Shown: positions 1-7,432 of the stretch, in pieces
How positions within the stretch are numbered: position 1 is the stretch's first letter
Layout of the letters: every line of letters begins with the position of its first letter
Source of the DNA: an uncultured Collinsella sp.
Lineage (GTDB): Bacteria; Actinomycetota; Coriobacteriia; Coriobacteriales; Coriobacteriaceae
DNA length: 18,949 bases
Reading direction: 5' to 3'
Assembly: GCA_900543275.1 (NCBI GenBank)
Contig: UQQL01000036.1
Coordinates: forward strand, 1 to 18,949
Made by a program: the position numbers and the translations under genes
Notes under the pieces: model-generated
Told to the model about the DNA's origin: nothing
The model's database searches: none
Seen by the model: only the letters and a program-made list of their open reading frames with translations

Positions 1-2
1 AG

Positions 3-353
3 GTCCCGCTCGACAGAACCACCCTGGCGCGAGCCGCCGCGAACCTCGTGGCCAACGCCGCCGAGCACGCACGCTCGCGCGTGGCGGTCTCCTGCGACGT
101 CGCGGGCGGACACCTCGTCATCGAGGTGTCCGACGACGGACCGGGCTTCTCTCCCGCCGCCCTCGAACGCGGCTGTGAGCGCCTCTTCACAGACGACTCC
201 TCCCGCTCCTCGCGCGACGGAGGCCGACACTACGGGCTCGGCCTCCACGCCGCCTCCGAGGCCGCGAGCGCCCACGGGGGCTCCGTCTCGCTCGCCAACA
301 GCCCCTCGGGTGGCGCGGTGGCCACCATCGCGGTCCCCCTGTGCGGGATCTGA
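3..353 (+). CDS. Sensor histidine kinase, C-terminal ATP-binding part (5' end cut by window)
   Basis: The reading frame is open from the window edge and ends at a TGA at 351-353, leaving 116 residues of a HATPase_c domain. Visible motifs in order are an N-box (NLVANAAEHA), a G1 box (DDGPGF) and a G2 box (HYGLGLHAASEAASAHGG), followed by the usual closing strands (GGAVATIAVPL). This domain binds ATP and phosphorylates the conserved His of the dimerisation domain, which lies outside the window with the sensor part. A response regulator gene is expected upstream but cannot be seen. The internal GTG at 48 is a Val inside the N-box, not a start. The gene runs opposite to the large gene cluster and is followed by its own terminator at 462-497. 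The family call is secure; the signal sensed is unknown. Confidence 0.88.
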   Translation, partial: VPLDRTTLARAAANLVANAAEHARSRVAVSCDVAGGHLVIEVSDDGPGFSPAALERGCERLFTDDSSRSSRDGGRHYGLGLHAASEAASAHGGSVSLANSPSGGAVATIAVPLCGI

Positions 354-461
354 CGATTTCCTCGATGTCTACCTCGACTGCGATATGTCGCTCGCCGAGG
401 CCGCGACGAGATGGTGTTGCGTCTGCCCCGTTTGGTGCTTCTAGCTCAAATTTGATCTGAT

Positions 462-497
462 GTAAGGCCCGTGCAATCCTGCATGGGCCTTACTTTT
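462..497 (+). terminator. Intrinsic terminator downstream of the histidine kinase gene
   Basis: A 14-bp stem (GTAAGGCCCGTGCA paired with TGCATGGGCCTTAC, one G-T wobble) closes on the 4-nt loop ATCC and is followed by TTTT at 494-497. The stem is long and nearly perfect, but the T run is short. It lies 108 bp past the kinase stop codon. The intervening 354-461 holds no gene that I can support. Confidence 0.8.
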
Positions 498-690
498 GGC
501 AATTGCTCGACCGATTCGTGGCTTGAAACACAAATTATCGAGTTAAGGAGAAATGGGGTCATACAGCAGCTCTCAGAGCGCTTGCCGCACTCCCCCGCCA
601 TTACCTCTGCGGCGTCCTCGTATAGAGCCCATACCGTTTGGCATATCGTTGCAATCGCCCACTTGTCCACCGGTCAAGTGAACTACTGGA

Positions 691-774
691 ATAAATACAG
701 CGACACGCTTGTCCGTTACAGTCGCTATATCTGTGTAAATCGCCGCGATAAATACAGCCTGTACTCGGCTGTAT
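691..774. repeat. Cluster of TACAG/CTGTA half-sites with nested inverted repeats
   Basis: ATAAATACAGC occurs twice in direct orientation, at 691-701 and 748-758. The second copy is part of an 8-bp inverted repeat, ATACAGCC at 752-759 and GGCTGTAT at 767-774, with a 7-nt spacer. Inside it lies the 11-bp palindrome TACAGCCTGTA at 753-763. Another TACAG is at 717-721. Repeated, nested dyads like this often mark operator sites, but no adjacent gene in the window would obviously be controlled by them. Confidence 0.45.
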
Positions 775-888
775 ACCAACTACGCGTATGTAGATTCATA
801 TCGCGTTAATAAATCGGCTCAAGCGTGTGCAAAACGCGCAAGTAACCGCAAAAGGCGATTATCGCTCAGGTAGATTTTTGGCACCCCG

Positions 889-918
889 TTGCTTAATCAA
901 AATTAAGCAATTGCTTAA
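889..918. repeat. Three-arm repeat able to form two mutually exclusive hairpins
   Basis: The arms are TTGCTTAAT (889-897), ATTAAGCAA (902-910) and TTGCTTAA (911-918). Arms one and two form a 9-bp hairpin around CAAA. Arms two and three form the 16-bp perfect palindrome TTAAGCAATTGCTTAA (903-918). On the minus strand this lies just past the T run of the tRNA-Pro terminator and is itself followed by TTTTG. It may be a back-up terminator or a dimeric-repressor site; the sequence alone does not decide. Confidence 0.45.
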
Positions 919-920
919 AA

Positions 921-951
921 CAAAAAAGGTCAGGCACTAGATGCCTGACCT
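921..951 (-). terminator. Intrinsic terminator after tRNA-Pro (and probably the whole minus-strand cluster)
   Basis: Read on the minus strand, AGGTCAGGCA pairs perfectly with TGCCTGACCT around the 5-nt loop TCTAG and runs straight into six T residues. It lies 9 bp beyond the tRNA 3' end. I see no terminator between coaBC and the tRNA, so transcripts from the long gene cluster probably read through the tRNA and end here too. Confidence 0.9.
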
Positions 952-960
952 GCAAACTTC

Positions 961-1037
<77 letters not shown>

Positions 1038-1076
1038 AAGCTTTTGTTTGTTGCTCTGCTCTCGCTCGCAACAGGG

Positions 1077-1109
1077 AGTATATTAACCCGAAACTTTAGA
1101 CTTGTGCAA
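1077..1109 (-). promoter_or_regulatory. Probable promoter of tRNA-Pro
   Basis: On the minus strand TTGCAC (1104-1109) is a good -35 element. For the -10 there are two overlapping candidates: TAATAT (1080-1085) at 18-bp spacing, or TATACT (1077-1082) at a long 21-bp spacing. The same TTGCAC -35 appears in the clearer tRNA-Ala promoter at 18359-18387. The element begins 9 bp past the coaBC stop codon and would give a leader of roughly 30-40 nt before the tRNA. Confidence 0.6.
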
Positions 1110-1117
1110 GAACTTTT

Positions 1118-2332
1118 TTATAAATTTTGAAGCAAGTCCAAAATTGTATCTGCGAGCTGGGGTTTTGTTAGAACGGGAAGTTCTTTCGTACCCGTTGTGC
1201 TCACAATCCAGGCCTTGTTGGTATCGGTTCCAAAGCCCGAATCGGCGCGTGAGACATCGTTGGCGATAATGGCATCGCAGCCTTTGCGTGCCAATTTGCG
1301 CTCGGCGTACTTGACGACGTTATCGGTCTCGGCAGCAAATCCGATTACGAGGCGATCGCCCTTTTGGCGTGAGAGTTCGGCCAAGATGTCAACGGTCTCG
1401 ACGAGCTCGATTCGATCCAGGCGCTCGTTGGCCTTTTTGAGCTTATGGTCCGCCGGGGCCGCCGGCGTGTAGTCGGCGACGGCGGCGGCGCAAATGGCAG
1501 CGTCGGCCGTCTGGAAGGCGCTGAGCGCTGCCTTCAGCATTTCAGCGGCGGTCTGCACGCGCACGCACTCCACGCCGTGGGGAACGTCGAGCGATGTCGG
1601 TCCCAGCACGAGCGTGACGGCGGCACCGCGACGTGCGGCCTCCCCCGCCAGGGCGATACCCATCTTGCCCGAAGAACGGTTGCCAATGAATCGCACCGGG
1701 TCGATCGGCTCGTGCGTGGGGCCGGCGGTGATGACGATGCGCTTGCCCGTCAGGTCTTGCGGCACGGGGTTGAGCACCTCACAGACAGCCTCGACGACGT
1801 CCTCGGGCTCGCTCATGCGTCCCGTGTCCACGTCGCCGCAGGCAAGGTAACCGCTACCCGGACCCACAACATTGACACCGCGCTCGCGCAGCGTGGCCAT
1901 GTTGGCCTGCGTGGCCGGTGCCTTCCACATGCCATTGTTCATGGCCGGTGCGATCACGATGGGGCGCGGCGTGGCAAGCAGCGTGGTGGAGATGAGGTCG
2001 TCGGCGATGCCGTTGGCCATCTTAGCGATGATGTTGGCCGTCGCGGGCGCCACGACCACCACGTCGGGCTCCTGCGCCAGCGAGATATGGTGGATGGGGT
2101 CGGAGGGGTCGTCGAATAGGCCCACGGCAACGGGCTCATTGGTGAGTGCGCGGAAGGTGAGCGGCCCCACGAACTCCGTGGCGTGCTCGCTCATGACGAC
2201 CTTGACGTGGGCGCCGCGCTTTTGCAGCAGGCGCACGATATTGCACGACTTATAGGCGGCGATCCCGCCGGTAATTCCCAGCAGGATCGTTTTTCCCTCA
2301 AGTTGCATTGAATTGTTGGGTGCCGCCGCCAT
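1118..2332 (-). CDS. coaBC: Bifunctional phosphopantothenoylcysteine decarboxylase / phosphopantothenate-cysteine ligase
   Basis: CoaBC performs two consecutive steps of coenzyme A synthesis in the cytoplasm. The CoaB half joins cysteine to 4'-phosphopantothenate, and the FMN-dependent CoaC half decarboxylates the product to 4'-phosphopantetheine. The CoaC part (about 11-185) shows GITGGIAAYK, the catalytic His motif HHISLA (81-86), PATAN (96-100), PAMNNGMW (129-136) and the active-site Cys165 in GYLACGDVDTGRM. The CoaB part (about 195-404) shows ITAGPTHEPIDPVRFIGN (201-218), SSGKMG, AAAVADY and KLKK. At 404 residues it has normal full length. The ATG start lies 2 bp after the upstream stop codon, and AAGGAAG ahead of it is a suitable ribosome-binding site; a second Met at residue 9 is possible but less well placed. 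It is the last protein gene of the cluster. Confidence 0.97.
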   Translation of the reverse strand: MAAAPNNSMQLEGKTILLGITGGIAAYKSCNIVRLLQKRGAHVKVVMSEHATEFVGPLTFRALTNEPVAVGLFDDPSDPIHHISLAQEPDVVVVAPATANIIAKMANGIADDLISTTLLATPRPIVIAPAMNNGMWKAPATQANMATLRERGVNVVGPGSGYLACGDVDTGRMSEPEDVVEAVCEVLNPVPQDLTGKRIVITAGPTHEPIDPVRFIGNRSSGKMGIALAGEAARRGAAVTLVLGPTSLDVPHGVECVRVQTAAEMLKAALSAFQTADAAICAAAVADYTPAAPADHKLKKANERLDRIELVETVDILAELSRQKGDRLVIGFAAETDNVVKYAERKLARKGCDAIIANDVSRADSGFGTDTNKAWIVSTTGTKELPVLTKPQLADTILDLLQNL

Positions 2333-2334
2333 CG

Positions 2335-3054
2335 TTAGGCTTCCTTGCTGAGGAGCACGAGCAGGCGGTGGCAGTACGGGCAGTGCGTAATCTCACTACC
2401 GTCGTGGTTGAGGTCGCTCATGGACGATGCCTGCAGCGCGGTGTGGCAGACCGTGGGGATGTTGCCCTTGATGGTCTCGACGGCCAGGCCGCGGAACTGC
2501 TTGAGCAGACGTTCGTAATCGGTGAGCACGTCGGTCGGCAGCGTGGCGGCAAGCGCGGTGCGCTCCTTGGTGGCGGCATCGATCTGAGCCTGCAGATTGG
2601 CAGCCTTGGCGCGGGCAGCTTTGGTATCGGCCTTCACGCCCTCCTCGAACTTGGCGATGATGGCCTGCGCGCGAGCCTCTCGGTCAAGCGCTTCCTTATG
2701 GGCGACGACGACGTCCTTGCGGGTGTGCTCGATCTTGTCCAAGCGCTTGGCCAGGGTGGCGAGCTCGTTCTCCAGGTCCTGAACCTCGCGGTAGTCGGAG
2801 CCGTCCACGTGGCGCTTCTTGGCGGCCTCGATGGCGTTGTTGGTCTGAATCTCGGTGGTGTTGAGATCGTCGAGCTCAATGTCCAGATCCTTGCGCTGGG
2901 CGTAGAGCTTGGTCATCTCGGACTTGAGCTTCACATAGGTCTTGCGCTTGGAAGCGAGCTCCTTGAGCTCCGGCATATTGGCAAGTTCGCTCTTGTTGCG
3001 GGCGAGCTCCAAATCGATCTGTTGCAGCTTGAGTAGCGTAGCGCCGGCGCTCAT
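2335..3054 (-). CDS. Coiled-coil protein with C-terminal zinc-ribbon-like domain (CT398/DUF164 type)
   Basis: The protein has 239 residues from the ATG at 3054, chosen because AGGAGA lies just upstream and ATGA overlaps the stop of the Nif3-family gene; an in-frame ATG further upstream lies inside that gene. Residues about 5-170 are a long charged helical region rich in Lys, Glu and Ala with heptad character, as in the two-helix coiled coil of Chlamydia CT398. Residues about 195-235 correspond to the family's C4 zinc ribbon. However, only Cys203, Cys225 and Cys228 remain: the first Cys of the usual first CxxC is Pro200, and the Gly after the last Cys is His229. CT398-type proteins have been linked to protein-protein contacts, but the cellular role is unsettled. 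Linkage to a Nif3-family gene is common in bacteria as I recall it. The function is unknown. Confidence 0.85.
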   Translation of the reverse strand: MSAGATLLKLQQIDLELARNKSELANMPELKELASKRKTYVKLKSEMTKLYAQRKDLDIELDDLNTTEIQTNNAIEAAKKRHVDGSDYREVQDLENELATLAKRLDKIEHTRKDVVVAHKEALDREARAQAIIAKFEEGVKADTKAARAKAANLQAQIDAATKERTALAATLPTDVLTDYERLLKQFRGLAVETIKGNIPTVCHTALQASSMSDLNHDGSEITHCPYCHRLLVLLSKEA

Positions 3055-3860
3055 AAGTTCTCTCCTTTTGTCACAGTCCACCATTGGCAAGGGTTCAGTA
3101 TTTTAATCGCATGACGGGGGTCGACCCCGGCGTCAACTGCAGAGTTCATCAATATATCAACGAACGGCTCCTCGGAGCGGTCGTGGCCGAGCAAGATCAC
3201 CGGCAGCCCGCGCAAGGCAAGGTCCTGTGCCACGTGGTAGCCTGCCTCGCCCGTCACGATAACATCTGCGCCCGCGGCGATGGCGAGCTCTCCAAAGTCG
3301 CCTAAGGAGCCGCCCAAAATGGCGATGGCGCGGCACGGGTGATCTGCCTCGCCCCACACGCGCGGGTCGCTGCCAAACGCCTGGGCGGCGCGGGCGGCAA
3401 GGTCGCGCAGGCTGCAGGGGTCGTTGAGGGTCGCAAGGGCGCCCAGACCGGTGAGTTCAGGCTCGTCCGCATGCTCCAGCGAGCTTATGGGCTTTGCGCC
3501 TAGCAAATCGCTCAGGCGAACGCGCGCTTCGTGCGAGCGGTCCAGGTTGGTGTGAAGCGAGATGATGCTCACGCCGCAACGAGCTGCCTCGTACAGCGCG
3601 GCGCTGCATTGGGGGCGTGTGGAATCCGACGGACAAAACGCCTCGGGCGCCTTGATATAGATGGGATGATGCGTTAGCAGCACGTTGGCGCCGGCCTCCT
3701 GGGCGCGGTGCACATTGGCTTCGGTCGCATCGAGTGCGCAGGCAACACCGGTAATCTCCGCGGCAGGGTCGCCGACGGAGAATCCTACATGGTCCCAACT
3801 CTCGGCATCGGTCTTGGGATAGCGTGCCAGCAGCGCGCGCTCAAGCTCGGCGACGATCAT
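3051..3860 (-). CDS. Nif3-family (DUF34) dinuclear-metal protein
   Basis: This 269-residue protein matches the Nif3/YbgI/YqfO family, often labelled GTP cyclohydrolase 1 type 2, although the true substrate is not established. Visible motifs are SWDHVGFSVGDP (21-32), the metal-binding LLTHHP with His64 and His65, SLHTNLD with His103 and Asp107, GGSLGDFGELAIAAGAD, TGEAGYH, and GHDRSE with His226 and Glu230. All the expected metal ligands are present. It lacks the inserted PII-like domain of the longer members, so it is the short form. Its start overlaps the stop of the cysteine desulfurase gene and its stop overlaps the next start (ATGA both times), so translational coupling is likely on both sides. 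Confidence 0.9.
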   Translation of the reverse strand: MIVAELERALLARYPKTDAESWDHVGFSVGDPAAEITGVACALDATEANVHRAQEAGANVLLTHHPIYIKAPEAFCPSDSTRPQCSAALYEAARCGVSIISLHTNLDRSHEARVRLSDLLGAKPISSLEHADEPELTGLGALATLNDPCSLRDLAARAAQAFGSDPRVWGEADHPCRAIAILGGSLGDFGELAIAAGADVIVTGEAGYHVAQDLALRGLPVILLGHDRSEEPFVDILMNSAVDAGVDPRHAIKILNPCQWWTVTKGENL

Positions 3861-5035
3861 GCGGCGCCTACGATCGAGAGCAGCGTCTGGGCAAACTCGT
3901 CCAGATCGTCCGGATTCACGCGGTCGTCAAAGGAAATGCGTAGTGCGCCCAATGCCTGCTCGCGACCGATGCCCATCGCGCTTAAAACATGGCTCGGGTC
4001 CATGCTGCCACTCGAGCATGCCGAGCCTGCCGACACCTCAAAGCCGGCGGCGTCGAGCTTGATGATGAGTTCCTCGGAGTCCATGCCGTCAATGTAGATC
4101 GATACCATGCCGGGCAGACGGTCGGCTTGTGCGTAGTCACCCATGGTGGCGTGAATGCGCTGGTGGGCCGTAAGCGTGGCGTAGAGCTTGTCGGAAAGGG
4201 CTTGCAGCTTCGCGCGCTCCTGAGCCACATGGGGCGTCAGAGACGAGGCGGCAGCGGCAAAGGCGAGCTGCGTGCGCAGGTCTTGCGTGCCGGCACGACG
4301 TCCGGCTTCCTGTCCGCCGCCAAAGATGCGCGGGCGCAGCGGCGTGCGGTTCTTAAGGTAGAGCGCGCCGGATGCCACGGGGCCACCGATCTTGTGCGCG
4401 GCAACGGTCATGGCGTCAACTCCCAGCTCGGTGACATCGAGCGGAATATGCAAATACCCCTGGATTGCATCGGTGTGGAACAGGGCGCCAACGGTATGCG
4501 TGGCCGCGGCAAGCTCGCGGATGGGCTGCACCACGCCGGTCTCGTTGTTGGCAACCATGATGCTCACGAGCGCCACGTCGTCGCCTAGCAGCTCGACAAG
4601 CGTGGCAGGCTCAATGTAGCCCATGCGGCAGGGCTGTACCAGGTCGACGGTAAAGCCGGCGGCACGCAGCAACGGCAGGTTGTCCAGAATCGAATCGTGC
4701 TCGATGGCCGAAACGATTACACGATCGCGCTTGCGATCGCGCTGACGAGCGCCCTCGGCAAGACCGAGCAGCGCCAGCTGGTTGGCTTCGGTGCCGCCGT
4801 TGGTCAGTACAATCTCGGACGGGCGGACGCGCGTGCCAAAGCTGCGGGCGATCTCGCGACGTGCAACCTCCAGACGCGCGGCAGCCTTGCGGCCGAGCGA
4901 ATGCAGCGAGTTGGGGTTGACGCCAGCAAGCTCGCTGTCGTCGTACTCGCGCTGCGCAAGGAGCGCCTCGGCGCGCATGGGCGTCGAGGCGGCATAGTCA
5001 AGATTCACGGGTATGCGGTTTTGACCTGCGGTCAT
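3857..5035 (-). CDS. Cysteine desulfurase, group I (NifS/IscS-like)
   Basis: This PLP enzyme takes sulfur from cysteine, giving alanine and an enzyme persulfide used for Fe-S clusters or tRNA thiolation. In 392 residues it shows LDYAASTP near the start, NGGTEANQLALLG (79-91), His113 in SAIEHDS, NNETGVVQPI (163-172), the PLP-binding Lys215 in AAHKIGGP, GGGQEAGRRAGT (239-250) and catalytic Cys340 in SAGSACSSGSMDPSHVL. The long flexible Cys loop is that of group I (NifS/IscS) rather than the SufS group. No scaffold (IscU/NifU), regulator or mnmA gene is next to it here, so the sulfur acceptor cannot be told. It starts 6 bp after rpe and overlaps the Nif3-family gene by 4 bp. Confidence 0.95.
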   Translation of the reverse strand: MTAGQNRIPVNLDYAASTPMRAEALLAQREYDDSELAGVNPNSLHSLGRKAAARLEVARREIARSFGTRVRPSEIVLTNGGTEANQLALLGLAEGARQRDRKRDRVIVSAIEHDSILDNLPLLRAAGFTVDLVQPCRMGYIEPATLVELLGDDVALVSIMVANNETGVVQPIRELAAATHTVGALFHTDAIQGYLHIPLDVTELGVDAMTVAAHKIGGPVASGALYLKNRTPLRPRIFGGGQEAGRRAGTQDLRTQLAFAAAASSLTPHVAQERAKLQALSDKLYATLTAHQRIHATMGDYAQADRLPGMVSIYIDGMDSEELIIKLDAAGFEVSAGSACSSGSMDPSHVLSAMGIGREQALGALRISFDDRVNPDDLDEFAQTLLSIVGAA

Positions 5036-5041
5036 AAGGGT

Positions 5042-5713
5042 TTATGCCTCCTGTGCGGCCTCGTTGCCCAGCTTCTGCAGCAGCGCAACCTCGGCAGCGG
5101 GATCTTCGGACTTAAATACGGCAGAACCGGCCACGAGCACGTTGGCGCCGGCCTTGACGACCTCGACAATGTTCTTGGAAGAAATGCCACCGTCGACCTC
5201 GATGAGGGGCGAAACGCCGTGACGCTCGCACATGGCCCTGAGCTCGTGGAGCTTAGCGATGGTGCCCGGGATAAAGCTCTGACCGCCAAAGCCCGGGTTC
5301 ACGCTCATGAGCAGCACCATATCGACGACGTCGATGATGCTCTCGAGCACGCACACGGGGGTGGCGGGGTTGAGCACCACGCCGGCCTTAACGCCGCGCT
5401 GCTGCAGATGGGTGAGCGTGCGGTGCAGGTGTGTGGAGGCCTCGTAGTGTACGGTGATCATATCGGCGCCAGCGTCGGCATACCAATCGACGGTCTCGTC
5501 GGGGTTCGACACCATGAGGTGCGCATCGACCGGCACGTCGGTGGAGCGCTTGACGGCCTTGAGGATATCAACGCCAAAGGTGAGGTTGCCGGTAAAGTGA
5601 CCGTCCATGACGTCGAAGTGCACGTAGTCGGCACCGGCGATCTTATCGAGTTCGCCCTTGAGGTTGGCCATGTCGGCCGAGAGGACGGACGGAGCAATTT
5701 TGATGGAACCCAT
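5042..5713 (-). CDS. rpe: Ribulose-phosphate 3-epimerase
   Basis: Rpe interconverts ribulose-5-phosphate and xylulose-5-phosphate in the pentose phosphate pathway. The 223-residue TIM-barrel protein shows APSVLSAD (7-14), HFDVMDGHFTGNLTFG (32-47) with metal-binding His32 and catalytic Asp34, DAHLMV with His65, MSVNPGFGGQ (136-145), IEVDGGI with catalytic Asp174, and the phosphate-binding VAGSAVF. The usual FVPN after the first motif reads FTGN here, a mild departure. A ribosome-binding site (AAAGG) precedes the ATG, and the gap to gpsA is 18 bp. Length and motifs are complete. Confidence 0.97.
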   Translation of the reverse strand: MGSIKIAPSVLSADMANLKGELDKIAGADYVHFDVMDGHFTGNLTFGVDILKAVKRSTDVPVDAHLMVSNPDETVDWYADAGADMITVHYEASTHLHRTLTHLQQRGVKAGVVLNPATPVCVLESIIDVVDMVLLMSVNPGFGGQSFIPGTIAKLHELRAMCERHGVSPLIEVDGGISSKNIVEVVKAGANVLVAGSAVFKSEDPAAEVALLQKLGNEAAQEA

Positions 5714-5731
5714 GGTAGAAGCCTTTCTGCG

Positions 5732-6739
5732 CTAGTCGGTGAGTCCGTAGAACTCTTGGGAGGGTACGCGATCGGTAAGAATCTCGAGCGCCCTATCCAA
5801 AGTAACACCGTTGTAGAGCGTTTGCTCCACGGCAAAGGTGAGCGGAATGTCTACGCCCAGTGAACGGGCGAGCTCGCTCACGCTGCGGGCGGCGACGGCG
5901 CCCTCGACCACCATATGCGTGCGCGCCTGGTACTCGTCGAGCGACACGCCGTGGGCAAACTCGTAGCCAAAGGTGCGGTTGCGCGAATGCTCCGAGGTAC
6001 AGGTGGCGATGAGGTCACCCATGCCGGCAAGTCCCATGCAGGTTATGGCCTGCCCGCCGCGGGCGTGCACCAGGCGGCTGATCTCGGCCAGGCCGCGCGT
6101 CATGATAAGGGCGAGCGTGTTGTCGCCCGCGCCGGTACCGGCGGAGATGCCGCACACGATGGCGATGACGTTTTTCATAGCGCCGCAAACTTCGACACCG
6201 GTCATATCCTGCGACAGGTAGATGCGGAAGGCCGTGGACAGCAGCAGCTCCTTAAAGGTCTCCCCTACCTGCGTATCTTCGCTAGCGATGACGGCGGCAG
6301 AAAGCCCGCCGCGGCAAATCTCCTCGGCATGGTTGGGGCCCGAGAGGGCCGCCACACGCCGCTCGTTGCCGATTTCGCTGGCAATGACCTCGCTCATGAG
6401 CAGGCCGGACTCGGGCTCAATGCCCTTGGTAAGGCAGAGCACCGGGGTGTCGGCGGCGATGAAGGGCGCTGTCTGATGACATACGCTTCGCAGGTGTGTG
6501 GAGGGCACGGCAAAGATGATGGCGTCGGCGTCGTCGAGCGCCTGCGCCAGGTCCGTGGTTGCGACGACGTTGCCGGGCAGCTCGTAGTCCGCCAGATACC
6601 TGGGGTTGCGATGCTCGCCGTTAATGCCGGCGGCCGTCTGCTTGCTATGGGCCCACATGGTCACGCGCTCGGCTCGCGCGGCGGCAAGGCCGGCGACGGC
6701 GGTTCCCCAGGAGCCGGAGCCAATCAGCGCAACATTCAT
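5732..6739 (-). CDS. gpsA: Glycerol-3-phosphate dehydrogenase [NAD(P)+]
   Basis: GpsA reduces dihydroxyacetone phosphate to sn-glycerol-3-phosphate, the backbone for phospholipids. The 335-residue protein has an N-terminal Rossmann motif GSGSWGTA (7-14), FAVPSTHLR (76-84), LTKGIE with Lys105, ALSGPNHAEE (131-140), the catalytic Lys189 in GVEVCGAMKNVIAI, GDNTLALIMTRGLAEI (205-220) and GLAGMGDLIATCTSEHSRNRTFG. It follows plsY by 9 bp, with AGGAGAG before the ATG. Adjacency with plsY puts substrate supply and first acylation together. Confidence 0.97.
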   Translation of the reverse strand: MNVALIGSGSWGTAVAGLAAARAERVTMWAHSKQTAAGINGEHRNPRYLADYELPGNVVATTDLAQALDDADAIIFAVPSTHLRSVCHQTAPFIAADTPVLCLTKGIEPESGLLMSEVIASEIGNERRVAALSGPNHAEEICRGGLSAAVIASEDTQVGETFKELLLSTAFRIYLSQDMTGVEVCGAMKNVIAIVCGISAGTGAGDNTLALIMTRGLAEISRLVHARGGQAITCMGLAGMGDLIATCTSEHSRNRTFGYEFAHGVSLDEYQARTHMVVEGAVAARSVSELARSLGVDIPLTFAVEQTLYNGVTLDRALEILTDRVPSQEFYGLTD

Positions 6740-6748
6740 GACTCTCTC

Positions 6749-7432
6749 CTACTTATCGTCGGGTTCGGTGACGCGCTTGGTAAACGAGAGCTTGGACTCC
6801 TTACCGCACATGAGCTTTTTGATGTTCGCGCGATGGGCCCACACCACGGTGATGCCGATCATCGCCATGCAAAACTTAAGGCCCAGGCTGCTGTACGGAA
6901 AGACCGCGCAGGCGGCGATGGGAAGGCCGATGGCCGCGGCAAGCGAGCCCACCGACACAAACTTGGTGATGGCAACGGCCGCGATAAACATGCCCAGCAG
7001 CGATAGTCCGATGGGCCAGTACCAGGCGAGGATGACACCCAAGCCCACGGCGATACCCTTGCCGCCATGGAAGTTGAGGTAGGGCGAGAAGATATGGCCC
7101 CACACCGCTGCCAGGCAAATGACGCCGAGCATCCAATCGCCGGGGGCTCCGGGCGCCATGATGCTTACGGGGAAGCCATAGCCCAAGTCGGCAATGAGCG
7201 GACGCGCGATAAGGACGCAGATGGCGCCCTTAAGGCAGTCGAGCAACAACGTGAGCGCGGCCACCTTAGGGCCGGCCACGCGCAGCGCATTGGTTGTGCC
7301 GATGTTGCCGGAGCCCGCCTTGCGAATGTCCGTGTGGTTGAACACACGGCCCAAGATCAGGCCAAACGGAATCGCCCCGATGAAGAACGAGACCACGGCG
7401 CAGATGGCGGTCAGCAGAATCGGATTATGCAT
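6749..7432 (-). CDS. plsY: Acyl-phosphate:glycerol-3-phosphate acyltransferase
   Basis: PlsY is an integral membrane enzyme that moves an acyl group from acyl-phosphate to glycerol-3-phosphate, making lysophosphatidic acid. From the ATG at 7432 the protein has 227 residues, close to family size. The three conserved loops are visible: GSGNIGTTN (40-48) with IRKAG before it, GHIFSPYLNFHGGKGIAVG (112-130), and KFVSVGSL (157-164). Five or more hydrophobic segments separate them. This start overlaps the der stop by 8 bp and has a purine-rich AAGGAACAGAAGG before it; an extension to 7480 would add a charged tail out of character with the first membrane segment. It pairs with gpsA, and plsC is in the same cluster. 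Confidence 0.95.
   Translation of the reverse strand: MHNPILLTAICAVVSFFIGAIPFGLILGRVFNHTDIRKAGSGNIGTTNALRVAGPKVAALTLLLDCLKGAICVLIARPLIADLGYGFPVSIMAPGAPGDWMLGVICLAAVWGHIFSPYLNFHGGKGIAVGLGVILAWYWPIGLSLLGMFIAAVAITKFVSVGSLAAAIGLPIAACAVFPYSSLGLKFCMAMIGITVVWAHRANIKKLMCGKESKLSFTKRVTEPDDK

Larger units (their letters stand above)
498..920. other. AT-richer intergenic region without a convincing gene
   Basis: This stretch lies between the terminators of two convergent transcription units. By eye it is clearly richer in A and T than the flanking genes. Open frames here (for example 471-809 on the plus strand) have no recognisable family, no GC-rich third positions and mostly poor ribosome-binding sites, so I do not call them. 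The region does contain structured repeats, listed separately at 691-774 and 889-918, and a smaller inverted repeat CACTTG/CAAGTG at 660-680 around ACCGGT. It could be a regulatory region whose gene was lost, or host an unrecognised small RNA. Confidence 0.5.

Noticed and set aside
553..681. A 42-codon plus-strand frame with AAGGAG just upstream of its ATG
   Set aside because: The ribosome-binding site is only 2 nt from the ATG, the peptide is Pro/Ser/Arg-rich without a recognisable family, and codon use does not match the neighbouring genes.
471..809. A 112-codon plus-strand frame across the intergenic region
   Set aside because: Its start lies inside the terminator hairpin, it has no family resemblance, and it crosses the inverted repeats; it looks like chance.
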